Source of the DNA: Planctomycetia bacterium
Lineage (GTDB): Bacteria; Planctomycetota; Phycisphaerae; UBA1845; UTPLA1
DNA: 64,000 nt
Direction: 5' to 3'
Assembly: GCA_015075745.1 (NCBI GenBank)
Contig: JABTTW010000001.1
Span: 1,922,001 to 1,986,000, forward strand
Under the pieces are notes generated by a model that was given only the letters and a program-made list of their open reading frames with translations, was not told the origin of the DNA and searched no databases. Shown here piece after piece: positions 8,541 through 16,277 of the stretch. How positions within the stretch are numbered: the first letter of the stretch is position 1; each line of letters starts with the position of its first letter. The position numbers were made by a program, and so were the translations under genes.

Positions 8541-8802
8541 ACTTCGATTGGCGCGAAAGCTCGCGCCAGTCGCGGACGTTTTTCCTGTCGAGATCGCGGG
8601 CCTTGCGATTTACGTTTCGCGCGGCCTCGTCCATCTGGTTTGCGAGCCGGGTCAGCATTTTGGCACCCTGAGGGTATTGCGCGAGGGGCACCTGTCGCCG
8701 TACTTCCATGCCGATGCCGCCGAAGAGGTCTTCGATCATTCCCCATTTCGACTTTGATTCGAGAAACTCGTAGGCCGCGAGGAATGAGTCATGGTCTTCC
8801 AT
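8527..8802 (-). CDS. hypothetical protein, possibly truncated
   Basis: A 91-residue open frame, charged and helical (MEDHDSFLAAYEFLESKSKWG ... QMDEAARNVNRKARDLDRK), whose codon pattern looks genuinely coding. It overlaps the 3' end of the cytochrome gene by 14 bases, convergently. The frame stays open upstream to 9066, but that extension (Ser/Pro-rich) does not look like protein, and on the plus strand the same stretch gives a G-first codon pattern. The gene may therefore be a 3' remnant of a longer broken gene. No family recognised; the start at 8802 is a guess. Confidence 0.5.
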   Translation of the reverse strand: MEDHDSFLAAYEFLESKSKWGMIEDLFGGIGMEVRRQVPLAQYPQGAKMLTRLANQMDEAARNVNRKARDLDRKNVRDWRELSRQSKFSLP

Positions 8803-9079
8803 GTCTTCAAGGAGAAACTGATCGCCGATCGCGGGAGAATTCGGAAGCGACTTCGACGGCGCCGATGTCGTGACGCTGATGGTCAAGGAAATTGGCCGAG
8901 GGGATGTGGCAGGCGGCGCTTCCGGCGTTTCAGGGGTTCGGCATGACGAAGCAACCGCTTTTGTGGAGATCGCGAAATACGGCGCGCCGCTCTTGGATGG
9001 TTGACATGCTGCTCGCCCTTTTTGAATCAATCCTGGCCCGGAATGGTGCCCTGCTCTCAAGAGCACTTTCTACGAGTCC

Positions 9080-9655
9080 TTACCCCTTCGGGTTCACCCA
9101 GGGCACGTCCGCGACACCGGCGATGCTGTTGGCCCAGCGGGCCCAGGCAAAGAGGAGGTCACTGAGCCGGTTCAGATAAATGATGATCTGCCGGTTGAAC
9201 TGCACGGTTTCCGCAAGCGTGACGACGCAGCGTTCGGCGCGGCGGCAGACGGTCCGGCAGACGTGGAGCTGCGCCGCGAGCAGGTCTCCGCCGGGCAGAA
9301 CGAAGCTGGTGAGCGGCGGCGATGCGGCGCAGGCCTCGTCGATCCAGCCTTCCAATCGTTTCGACTCCGCCTCGGTGATATTCGGCACCTTGTCGCGCTT
9401 GTTTGCGTCCTCAGGCGTGGCGAGGTCGGCGCCTAGTTGAAACAGCTCGGCCTGAATCAATCGAACGCGATCGGCAAACTTTCGATCGGCGGCGAAGGGC
9501 GGGCGCTCGCTCGCCACGGCCGCAACGACGCCGAGGAATGCGTTGAGTTCGTCGATCGAACCATACGCTTCGACGCGGGCATGGTCCTTGGAGACTTCGC
9601 TGCCGTCGAAGAGAGAGGTCTTTCCGTCGTCGCCGCGTTTTGTGTAGAGCTTCAA
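9080..9655 (-). CDS. pduO: cob(I)alamin adenosyltransferase, PduO type
   Basis: Transfers the adenosyl group of ATP to cob(I)alamin to make coenzyme B12. The 191-residue protein carries the PduO/MMAB signatures in order: TKRGDDGKTSLFDG (ATP-binding N-terminus, residues 4-17), YGSIDELNAFLG (about 31-42), FVLPGG (about 118-123), CRTVCRRAERCV (about 132-143) and YLNRLSDLLFAWARW near the C-terminus. Length is typical. A cobalamin-binding radical SAM protein lies elsewhere in the window (47.3 kb), so the cell evidently uses corrinoids, though the two genes are not linked. The short 9,656-9,870 gap to the divergent helicase would hold both promoters. Confidence 0.95.
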   Translation of the reverse strand: MKLYTKRGDDGKTSLFDGSEVSKDHARVEAYGSIDELNAFLGVVAAVASERPPFAADRKFADRVRLIQAELFQLGADLATPEDANKRDKVPNITEAESKRLEGWIDEACAASPPLTSFVLPGGDLLAAQLHVCRTVCRRAERCVVTLAETVQFNRQIIIYLNRLSDLLFAWARWANSIAGVADVPWVNPKG

Positions 9656-9870
9656 GGCCGGCCTCCGGGTGTTTGCGGGTGGGTGATATTGTGATTCTCC
9701 CGCGCGCGGCGCGGGGGGGCAACCCGTTGCGGGACGGGGGCCAAGCTGACTGGGCCGCTGGGCGGTAAAGGCACGCCGACAAGCGATGTCGAGCCGTACG
9801 CGGGTTTGGGGCTATGATGTCGAAATTCCTTCACGCGTCTGCGCCGCGCAGTCCCGGAGAGCCTTGGAAC

Positions 9871-11988
9871 ATGACGCCGGAATGGCTGGACACCCTGAAC
9901 CCCGCTCAGCGCGAGGCCGTGACACACGGCGATGGGCCGCTTCTTGTCGTCGCGGGGGCCGGTACGGGGAAGACCAAGACGCTCGCCTGCCGCGTGGCTT
10001 ATCTCGTTCATCAGGGCGTTTCGCCGGAGCGGATCATGCTGCTCACGTTTACCCGCCGGGCGGCCGCCGAGATGGTCCGCCGGGCCGAGGAGATGACGGG
10101 GCAGAACTCCACCGGGTGCGTCTGGGGCGGAACATTTCACGCGGTGGCGAACCGGCTGCTGCGTATTTATGGAAACGCGATGGCGATCCCGGGCGACTTT
10201 ACGGTGATGGATCAATCCGACGCGGCGGACCTGATGGGGATGATTCGCACCGAGCTCGGCGTGACGAAGAGCGATCGGCGGTTTCCCCGAAAGGAGACGC
10301 TGGTCTCGATTTATTCGCGCACGGTCAATTCGCAGGAGAAGCTCGATCGGGTGTTGATGCGGCAGTTTCCGTGGTGCCGTGACGAGATCGAGACGATCGC
10401 GAAGATCTTTGAGTCGTACACGCGGCGCAAGCGGGATAGCCACGTCTTCGACTACGACGATTTGCTGCTTGTGTGGAACGCGCTTTGCGATGCGCCCGGG
10501 GCGGGCGAGGCGATGGGCGATCGGTTCGATCATGTGCTCGTCGATGAATATCAGGATACGAACGCCATTCAGAGCCAGATTCTGCTGCGACTGAGGCGAA
10601 CGCGGAAGAACATCATGGTGGTCGGCGATGATGCGCAGTCGATCTACTCGTTTCGCGCGGCGACGGTCCGGAACATTCTGGACTTTCCTGCGCAATTCCC
10701 GGGAACGCGGATGGTGACGCTGGAGCAGAATTACCGCTCGACGCAGCCGATCCTCGCGGCATCGAACGCGGTGATGGATCAGGCGAAGGAGCGATTCACG
10801 AAGAACCTGCGGTCGGATCGCATCTCGCATCAGAGGCCGGTACTTATCACGTGCCTCGACGAGCAGCGGCAGTGCAAGAGCGTTTGCCGGAAGATACTCA
10901 TGCATCTTGAGCAGGGTATTCCATTGATGCGGCAGGCGGTCCTGTTTCGCGCGGGGCATCACAGCGATCAGCTTGAAGTCGAGCTGGCGCGGAGGAAAAT
11001 TCCGTTTCACAAGTTCGGCGGTTTGAAGTTCGTCGAGGCGGCGCACGTCAAGGACATGCTCGCATTTCTGCGGATTCTGGAGAATCCGTTCGATGAGCTG
11101 TCGTGGTATCGCATTTTGTTGATGCTCGAAGGCGTCGGGCCGAAGTCGGCGCAGCGGATCATCGGCGAGCTCGGGGTGCGACGAAGCGGCGCGCCGGCGC
11201 CTGCCGGGCCATCGCCGCTACTGAGGCTTTTCTTCAAGCCACCGGTCGCGCCGCCATCGGCGCGGGAGCAGTGGGCCGAGCTGCGCGTCGCGCTCGCCGA
11301 CTGCTGCGGGATCGACCTTGCCGCGCCGCCGCCGGCGGAGAACCTCGACACGGCGATGTCTTCGCGTCGCATCGAACCGCCGCTGGTCAGCCAGATCGAA
11401 CGGCTTCGCCGATTTTATGAGCCGATTTTTGAGAAGCGTTACGAGAACCCGACGATCCGTTTGCGCGACATCGAGCAATTGGAGCAGATCGCGTCAACCT
11501 ATCGCTCACGGGCCAGCTTCGTGACTGACTTGACGCTCGATCCGCCGACGAGCACGAGCGATCTTGCCGGTCCGCCGTTTCTGGAGGAGGACTGGTTGAC
11601 GCTGAGCACGATTCACTCGGCGAAGGGATGCGAGTGGGATGTGGTGCATATCATCCATGCGGCTGACGGCATGATTCCGTCGGACATGGCGCTTTCCGAT
11701 GAGGCGGGCGAGGAAGAGGAGCGGCGACTGCTGTATGTCGCGATGACGCGGGCCAGGGATTGGCTGTACGTTTATTTCCCGATTCGCTACTACCATCGCA
11801 AGCACGCCAGGGGCGATGCGCATAGTCTTGCGCAGCTCTCGCGATACTTGTCGCCGACGGTTCGGCGGTACTTTCAGGAGATGCCCGCGGACGGGGATGT
11901 GACGGCCTTCGTTGATGCCCGGGAGCGCGGGCTGACGGACGTGGACGATGCCGTTCAGCGCTTGTGGTCGGACGAGATTTCGTCCTGA
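9871..11988 (+). CDS. pcrA: UvrD/PcrA-type superfamily 1A DNA helicase
   Basis: A 705-residue 3'-5' DNA helicase with all SF1A motifs: Q-motif region LNPAQREAV, Walker A AGAGTGKTKT (about residues 27-36), motif Ia TFTRRAAAEM, Walker B VDEYQDTN, motif III GDDAQSIYSFRAA, motif IV LEQNYRSTQPI, motif V STIHSAKGCEWDVV and motif VI RLLYVAMTRARD. In PcrA/UvrD these couple ATP hydrolysis to unwinding in repair and replication restart. The C-terminus lacks an obvious RNA-polymerase-binding Tudor tail. I prefer the ATG at 9871 (MTPEWLDTLN) with GGAGAG upstream; the frame is open from ATG 9814. PcrA versus UvrD versus Rep cannot be separated by eye. Confidence 0.92.
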   Translation: MTPEWLDTLNPAQREAVTHGDGPLLVVAGAGTGKTKTLACRVAYLVHQGVSPERIMLLTFTRRAAAEMVRRAEEMTGQNSTGCVWGGTFHAVANRLLRIYGNAMAIPGDFTVMDQSDAADLMGMIRTELGVTKSDRRFPRKETLVSIYSRTVNSQEKLDRVLMRQFPWCRDEIETIAKIFESYTRRKRDSHVFDYDDLLLVWNALCDAPGAGEAMGDRFDHVLVDEYQDTNAIQSQILLRLRRTRKNIMVVGDDAQSIYSFRAATVRNILDFPAQFPGTRMVTLEQNYRSTQPILAASNAVMDQAKERFTKNLRSDRISHQRPVLITCLDEQRQCKSVCRKILMHLEQGIPLMRQAVLFRAGHHSDQLEVELARRKIPFHKFGGLKFVEAAHVKDMLAFLRILENPFDELSWYRILLMLEGVGPKSAQRIIGELGVRRSGAPAPAGPSPLLRLFFKPPVAPPSAREQWAELRVALADCCGIDLAAPPPAENLDTAMSSRRIEPPLVSQIERLRRFYEPIFEKRYENPTIRLRDIEQLEQIASTYRSRASFVTDLTLDPPTSTSDLAGPPFLEEDWLTLSTIHSAKGCEWDVVHIIHAADGMIPSDMALSDEAGEEEERRLLYVAMTRARDWLYVYFPIRYYHRKHARGDAHSLAQLSRYLSPTVRRYFQEMPADGDVTAFVDARERGLTDVDDAVQRLWSDEISS

Positions 11989-12012
11989 CAAAGTTGAATG
12001 GCTCTTCGGGCG

Positions 12013-13746
12013 CTACTTCGGCGTGTCGTTTGGACAGGGTGGCGCGGTGGGAATGTCACTGGTCGTTAGGTCGTACATCACCAGCGCTTCGCGTCCATCG
12101 GGCAGCTTGAATGACATCAGTTTAGCGCCGGCGACGGGAATATCGGGCCGCTCGACGACGAGCACTCGGGCGCACGGCGATAGCTGCGGGCCGAGGATCG
12201 GCAGGTATGCGCTGGGGCGGAAGACGACCTTGCCGATGCGCGTGATACGCTCGATGCCGATGAGCTGCTCGATATCTTTGTCGCCCTTCTGATAGGCGGC
12301 GGGGTCCATTTGCGTCCAGAAAAGGTAGAGCATGCCGAGTTGATTCGAGCGATCGGGGGAGAGTAGGACGAGGTCGTAGTCGTCCTGTTTCTCCTTCACT
12401 TCAGCAAATGCGTCGGCCCATTCCGATTGAAACGCGGGGGCGGAGCGGATCGGGTACTCGACGAAGAACCGCCGGCAGAAAAGGCCAGTTCCGACGAGCA
12501 TGAGTCCGACCAGGGCGGTGGTCGCCATGCGCGCGAGCGATTGCGAATGCTTCTGGGCAAATTGAAACAATTGGACCGCACCGAGCGCGGAGATGAGTTC
12601 CAGAGCCGGGAGCATTCCTACGCCGCGGAGTGCGTGGCCGCCGTGCCAATTTGTGAAGGCCGCGGGGACGGGGCCGATGAGCAGCCAAGCGAGAAGGAGC
12701 CTGCCGAATCGGTCGCCGCGCCAATTTCGGAGAATGTGGATGATCCCCAATGGGAGGAGCGCCATCGCGAGGAAGTGCGCTTGTCCGTAATTGGGCACGG
12801 ATTGGATTTCCGATTGGTCTCCGTGGAAAAACAGGAACGTCGGCGAGAAATGTGACGCGTAGTTTTTCAGCAAGGATAGTCCGGCGGCGGCGATGGATTG
12901 ATCGCCTGAGCCGCTGACGACGGCCGCGGCCCTTGCCCACACCTGCTCGGGGGCGTGGATCGTCGCGGCGAGAAACGGCGTTAAGCCGATGAGGAGGCCG
13001 CCCGTGACGGCGAAGACACTCACTCGCGCACTCGGCATTTGCAGAAGCTGCCGCGCCTGGCGGCGATAAAGCCAGAGCGTGGCGATCAGCAGGGCTGGAA
13101 CGACTACTCGCATGGCGTGGTAAGTCCATGTCGTCAGCCCGAAGACGAGCCCGGCGGTGAGCAGGATGAGCAGTTGCCGGGCGCGGCCCGACCCGCGCAA
13201 AGACGCGGCGGGCTGAGAGAGATGGGCGGATTGCAGCAGGACGTATCCCAGTAGAAGCAGAGTCGGGCAAGTCCCGGCCTCAAATGCGAGGCGGCTGAGG
13301 TGGACGTGCCATGGAGAGATCGCCAGCAGCGCGGCGGCGAGCAGCCCCGCGTTTTCGCCGTAGCGTTTTCGCATGAGCAGATATGCAAGCGGGACGCCCG
13401 CGACTCCGATGAGCGCGGCGGGCAGACGCGCCGCTAGAACGCGAAGGCCCAGGACTGCCTCGAACGGAATGATCGTGTAAACGAAGGGGCCGGGGTGGTA
13501 GTCGCCGAATGCTCGAAAGAAGATCGGCCAGGCAGCACCGTCGTGATCGCGCCCCGTCTTGAGCAGGCACCACGCGTCGTAGGCGTGGACGGCTTCATCC
13601 TGATTGATGCCGGGGGGGACGGCGTCGAGCCGCCAGAGTCGCAGGCCTGCGCCGAGGAGAACGATCGCGACCAGGGCGGCGATGCTTCTGGGGCGCGCGG
13701 TGGTTAATGGGGCGGGAATAGTTTCCTTCACCGGTTGCGCGCTCAT
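12013..13746 (-). CDS. GT39-like membrane glycosyltransferase (PMT/ArnT superfamily)
   Basis: A 577-residue polytopic membrane protein. The first luminal/periplasmic loop carries DAVPPGINQDEAVHAYDAW, with the acidic pair (D-E) seen in ArnT/PMT-like GT-C glycosyltransferases, followed by about ten hydrophobic helices (for example LLAAALLAISPWHVHLSRLAF). Such enzymes move a sugar from a polyprenyl-phosphate donor to lipid or protein on the outer face of the inner membrane. The C-terminal third (from about residue 430) is a soluble domain with YDLVLLSPDRSNQLGMLYLF. It ends 25 bases from the convergent helicase gene and starts 19 bases after the next minus-strand gene, likely an operon with it. 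The acceptor is unknown. Confidence 0.82.
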   Translation of the reverse strand: MSAQPVKETIPAPLTTARPRSIAALVAIVLLGAGLRLWRLDAVPPGINQDEAVHAYDAWCLLKTGRDHDGAAWPIFFRAFGDYHPGPFVYTIIPFEAVLGLRVLAARLPAALIGVAGVPLAYLLMRKRYGENAGLLAAALLAISPWHVHLSRLAFEAGTCPTLLLLGYVLLQSAHLSQPAASLRGSGRARQLLILLTAGLVFGLTTWTYHAMRVVVPALLIATLWLYRRQARQLLQMPSARVSVFAVTGGLLIGLTPFLAATIHAPEQVWARAAAVVSGSGDQSIAAAGLSLLKNYASHFSPTFLFFHGDQSEIQSVPNYGQAHFLAMALLPLGIIHILRNWRGDRFGRLLLAWLLIGPVPAAFTNWHGGHALRGVGMLPALELISALGAVQLFQFAQKHSQSLARMATTALVGLMLVGTGLFCRRFFVEYPIRSAPAFQSEWADAFAEVKEKQDDYDLVLLSPDRSNQLGMLYLFWTQMDPAAYQKGDKDIEQLIGIERITRIGKVVFRPSAYLPILGPQLSPCARVLVVERPDIPVAGAKLMSFKLPDGREALVMYDLTTSDIPTAPPCPNDTPK

Positions 13747-13765
13747 GCGAGGATTCTACCGCGTA

Positions 13766-14584
13766 TCATCGCGATTCCCCGGTTGCGGCGTCGGCGGGAA
13801 GCTGGATCGGCGTTGGGGGTGTGGCGTCGAAGGCGTCACGCGAGATCGGCGCGTTGGCGACGATCTCGTAGTAGGTCGCTTCAAGGAGAATCTTCTCGCT
13901 GCCATCGGAACGCAGGCGACCCAGGGTCCAACCGCGAAGTAGAAGCGATTCCTGGTCGATGAGCATTCTCAGGAATCCGTGATTGTCGGGGCCTGGCTCG
14001 CGGCGCTCGAAGAAGTAGCAGGGCCTCCCCGCCTGAAAGGTCGCGCCTTTGAGCCGCCATTCGGGAAAGAGGCCGTCAGCGCCGGCGCCGAGGGCCGCGG
14101 CGCCTTGATTGAACAGAAGAGGCAGGAGAAACGGCACGCCGTCGGAGATGAGGGTGGCCGCCGTTTCGATGGGGGTGGTGGTGAAGGGCCGATGAGAGGT
14201 GTATCTGCCGACGACCGGGCGGTAGGTCCACCACTGCCCACCGAGGACAATGGCCACGTCCATGTCGATCTGGAGTTTGCAGCGCTCGGGTCGGGCAAGC
14301 TGCCATGAGATCGGCACTTGACGGTCGGCGCCGCGCCGAAAATCACGAAGCAGTCCGAGGGCGCGCAGACTTGTTGCGCGGCGATGCGCCTCGACGACGC
14401 GGGTTAGAAGATCGGCGGAGGTCACGACGGCGCCGGAATCGAGATCGACCTTATCGGGCGCGCGCTGCGGCGCTGCACATCCGGGACATACCAGTTCGGC
14501 ACAGACGGCCGCAAGGAGAAACAGGCGACTCGGAAGCGAGGCGCTTGCGGACAAGCAAAGGCTCTTCAGCGCGATACTCCGCAT
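13766..14584 (-). CDS. LolA/DUF2092-like exported protein, probable lipoprotein
   Basis: A 272-residue protein with an N-terminal export signal (SRLFLLAAVCAELVCPGCAAP; the cysteine after PG could be lipidated, but the lipobox is imperfect). The mature part has the layout of LolA-fold proteins: a helix with VTSADLLTRVVEAHRRATSLRALG, then a beta-rich body including QVPISWQLARPERCKLQI, a VLGGQWWTYRP turn and YYEIVANAPISRDAFDATPP at the end, the usual close of LolA-like and DUF2092 proteins. It is followed by the GT39-like gene on the same strand. Fold assignment rests on pattern only, and the function is unknown. Confidence 0.6.
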   Translation of the reverse strand: MRSIALKSLCLSASASLPSRLFLLAAVCAELVCPGCAAPQRAPDKVDLDSGAVVTSADLLTRVVEAHRRATSLRALGLLRDFRRGADRQVPISWQLARPERCKLQIDMDVAIVLGGQWWTYRPVVGRYTSHRPFTTTPIETAATLISDGVPFLLPLLFNQGAAALGAGADGLFPEWRLKGATFQAGRPCYFFERREPGPDNHGFLRMLIDQESLLLRGWTLGRLRSDGSEKILLEATYYEIVANAPISRDAFDATPPTPIQLPADAATGESR

Positions 14585-14806
14585 GAAGCGTGAAAGACTA
14601 CCGGCCCCGGTTTGAAGTCACAAGTCGGCCAGTATATTCGGACGTTCGGGAATGGCGACGGATTGAGAATTGGCGGTTGTTTTGGGTTGTCGCTTCCGGC
14701 GGAATTGGTCACAATGCACAAGTTCTTCGGCATGCCGTTGCCGCGGCATGGCCGAGCGTGTTGGGTCCGGCCACTGCAATTCATTATTCCAATCGAGCAA
14801 GCACTG

Positions 14807-15358
14807 ATGATCGCGTCGAAAGACTTCTCGAAGGTTGAAAAGCAACTGGAGACTTATTTGTCGGAGCGACTGGGCGACGTCACCGTCCGGATCGGCGACA
14901 ACATTCATTATCCCGGCACCAACATCGTGATCACGTCGCCGATGTTTGCCGGCCTGCTCGCGGAGCAGCGCTATCATCACGTCGTGCGGGCCGTTCCGCC
15001 GGATTTCTACGACCGCCATCTTCGACAGGGCCTGATCTGGTTTGAGCTGGCGCCCAACGAGACGGCGAAGGACTACATGAAGATGCCGCGCTGCGAGGAC
15101 GTTCAGTCGCAGGCGCCGGCCATCGCGGCGATGCTGAAGAAAAAGGGCTTCGCGGGAAGGATGATCGCCCTGCTCGGCCCGCACCCCGAGGATGCATCGA
15201 CGATTGATTTTTCCTCGACGCGTCAGGTCCTCGCGGAGTGCAAGCTCAGCGCGGCCGACATCGAGAATGCCTGCCTCTACCTGATCTCCGAGGGGGCATT
15301 CTGCGACATGCAGGTGCTGATGGATGTGCTGCCGAAGCTGAGCACCGCGCAGGTTTAA
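14807..15358 (+). CDS. protein with a BolA-like N-terminal region
   Basis: A 183-residue cytoplasmic protein. Residues about 3-80 (FSKVEKQLETYLSERLGDV ... NIVITSPMFAGLLAEQRYHHVVRAV ... LIWFELAPNETAKDY) follow the BolA pattern: an alpha-beta-beta core, the strand-loop with VxSxxFxGLxxxxRxHxV and a helix ending in a tP-EW-like site. BolA proteins bind iron-sulfur glutaredoxins or act as regulators. The second half (PRCEDVQSQAPAIAAMLKKKG and on) is unrelated and unrecognised. The ORF is open further upstream to 14612 but that part reads like noncoding translation, so I use the ATG at 14807, which lacks a good ribosome site. Confidence 0.6.
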   Translation: MIASKDFSKVEKQLETYLSERLGDVTVRIGDNIHYPGTNIVITSPMFAGLLAEQRYHHVVRAVPPDFYDRHLRQGLIWFELAPNETAKDYMKMPRCEDVQSQAPAIAAMLKKKGFAGRMIALLGPHPEDASTIDFSSTRQVLAECKLSAADIENACLYLISEGAFCDMQVLMDVLPKLSTAQV

Positions 15359-15390
15359 GAACGGCCTTGCGCCCCCGCCCTATCGCCCGC

Positions 15391-15633
15391 TTAAAACCCT
15401 GAACCAGAGCCGTTGCCGCCGAATCCGGTGTTGCCGAACAACAACAATTGAATCGGCGCCAGGGCAATGTTGAGCAGAACCTGGAACACCGTCGCCGGGG
15501 TGTTGTTGAGCGATGTGGCCAGCACCTGATTGACACCGGTCTGGCACTGTGAGAGCTGAAACAGCGGCGCGGCGGCAAGCACGATGGCGATGCGCCGGGC
15601 GATGCGATATCGAGTCAGAAGTCGCTTATTCAT
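15391..15633 (-). CDS. small secreted protein, paralogue of the next gene
   Basis: An 80-residue protein with a basic N-terminus and signal peptide (RRIAIVLAAAPLFQLSQC), then a hydrophobic amphipathic part (GVNQVLATSLNNTPATVF and QVLLNIALAPIQLLLFG) and a Gly/Ser tail. Its plan matches the protein at 15,706-15,960: signal ending PLFQ/PLLQ, a cysteine soon after, then an N-x-(V/I)-x-(T/G)-x-L helix and a hydrophobic QxxLL stretch. The two are tandem on the minus strand 72 bp apart. No known family recognised. Confidence 0.6.
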   Translation of the reverse strand: MNKRLLTRYRIARRIAIVLAAAPLFQLSQCQTGVNQVLATSLNNTPATVFQVLLNIALAPIQLLLFGNTGFGGNGSGSGF

Positions 15634-15705
15634 AAGGGTACACGGCCTCGGGAGGCTGCCTGCAGCCCGGCGAAAGCGCCAGGCCGCGGCGCACTGCGTA
15701 AAAGG

Positions 15706-15960
15706 TTAGTTCTGGAAGAACGGCTGTCTGTTGCCGCCGAGAAGCGTTTGAAGAATGTCCGCTGACGGGAAGTTCTGCAGCAGGACGGACTGAATGGACC
15801 CGACGACGACGCTGAAGCCGGCGCTGGCCAGCGATGTTCCGATCGTCGAGTTCAAAGCGAAGGGATCGCAGGTGCCGGTCGCCTGAAGGAGGGGCAGCGC
15901 AGCCACCATGAAGAGCAGCTTCTTGCGCCACCGAAATAATCGCATAGACCTGGAGGACAT
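15706..15960 (-). CDS. small secreted protein, paralogue of the previous gene
   Basis: An 84-residue protein with a start ATG preceded by GGGAGAAG at good spacing. It has an Arg/Lys-rich start (MSSRSMRLFRWRKK), a signal-like helix (LLFMVAALPLLQATGTC), a helix with STIGTSLASAGFSVVVGSI and a final QSVLLQNFPSADILQTLLGG. Similar architecture to its downstream neighbour suggests a tandem duplication followed by strong divergence. Candidate roles would be surface-associated or self-assembling peptides; nothing in the sequence decides this. Confidence 0.6.
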   Translation of the reverse strand: MSSRSMRLFRWRKKLLFMVAALPLLQATGTCDPFALNSTIGTSLASAGFSVVVGSIQSVLLQNFPSADILQTLLGGNRQPFFQN

Positions 15961-16277
15961 TTAACTTCTCCCAATATCCGCGAGGGAATTAAGGCGAGCC
16001 CGACCAAAAATACAGCCAGAGAACAACCGACACATGCAGGCGATGGTCCCCGGGTTTGTGTCAGGCAGTTTAATATCACCGCCTCGGCGTCGCAACGAGG
16101 GGAATGGGACCGCCACGGATCGACGCGGCCGGCGCTGGACAGTAGTGAAACGCGGCGGTCGCCTCCGCATTTCGGGCCAACATGGTATTTATCGGCAATC
16201 GAAACCGCCCCGTGCCAGCGAGTCGCGGCTTGCGGGGTCGGCGGGTGATTTTTGGTTACTCTTGTCGGGGTGGGCAG

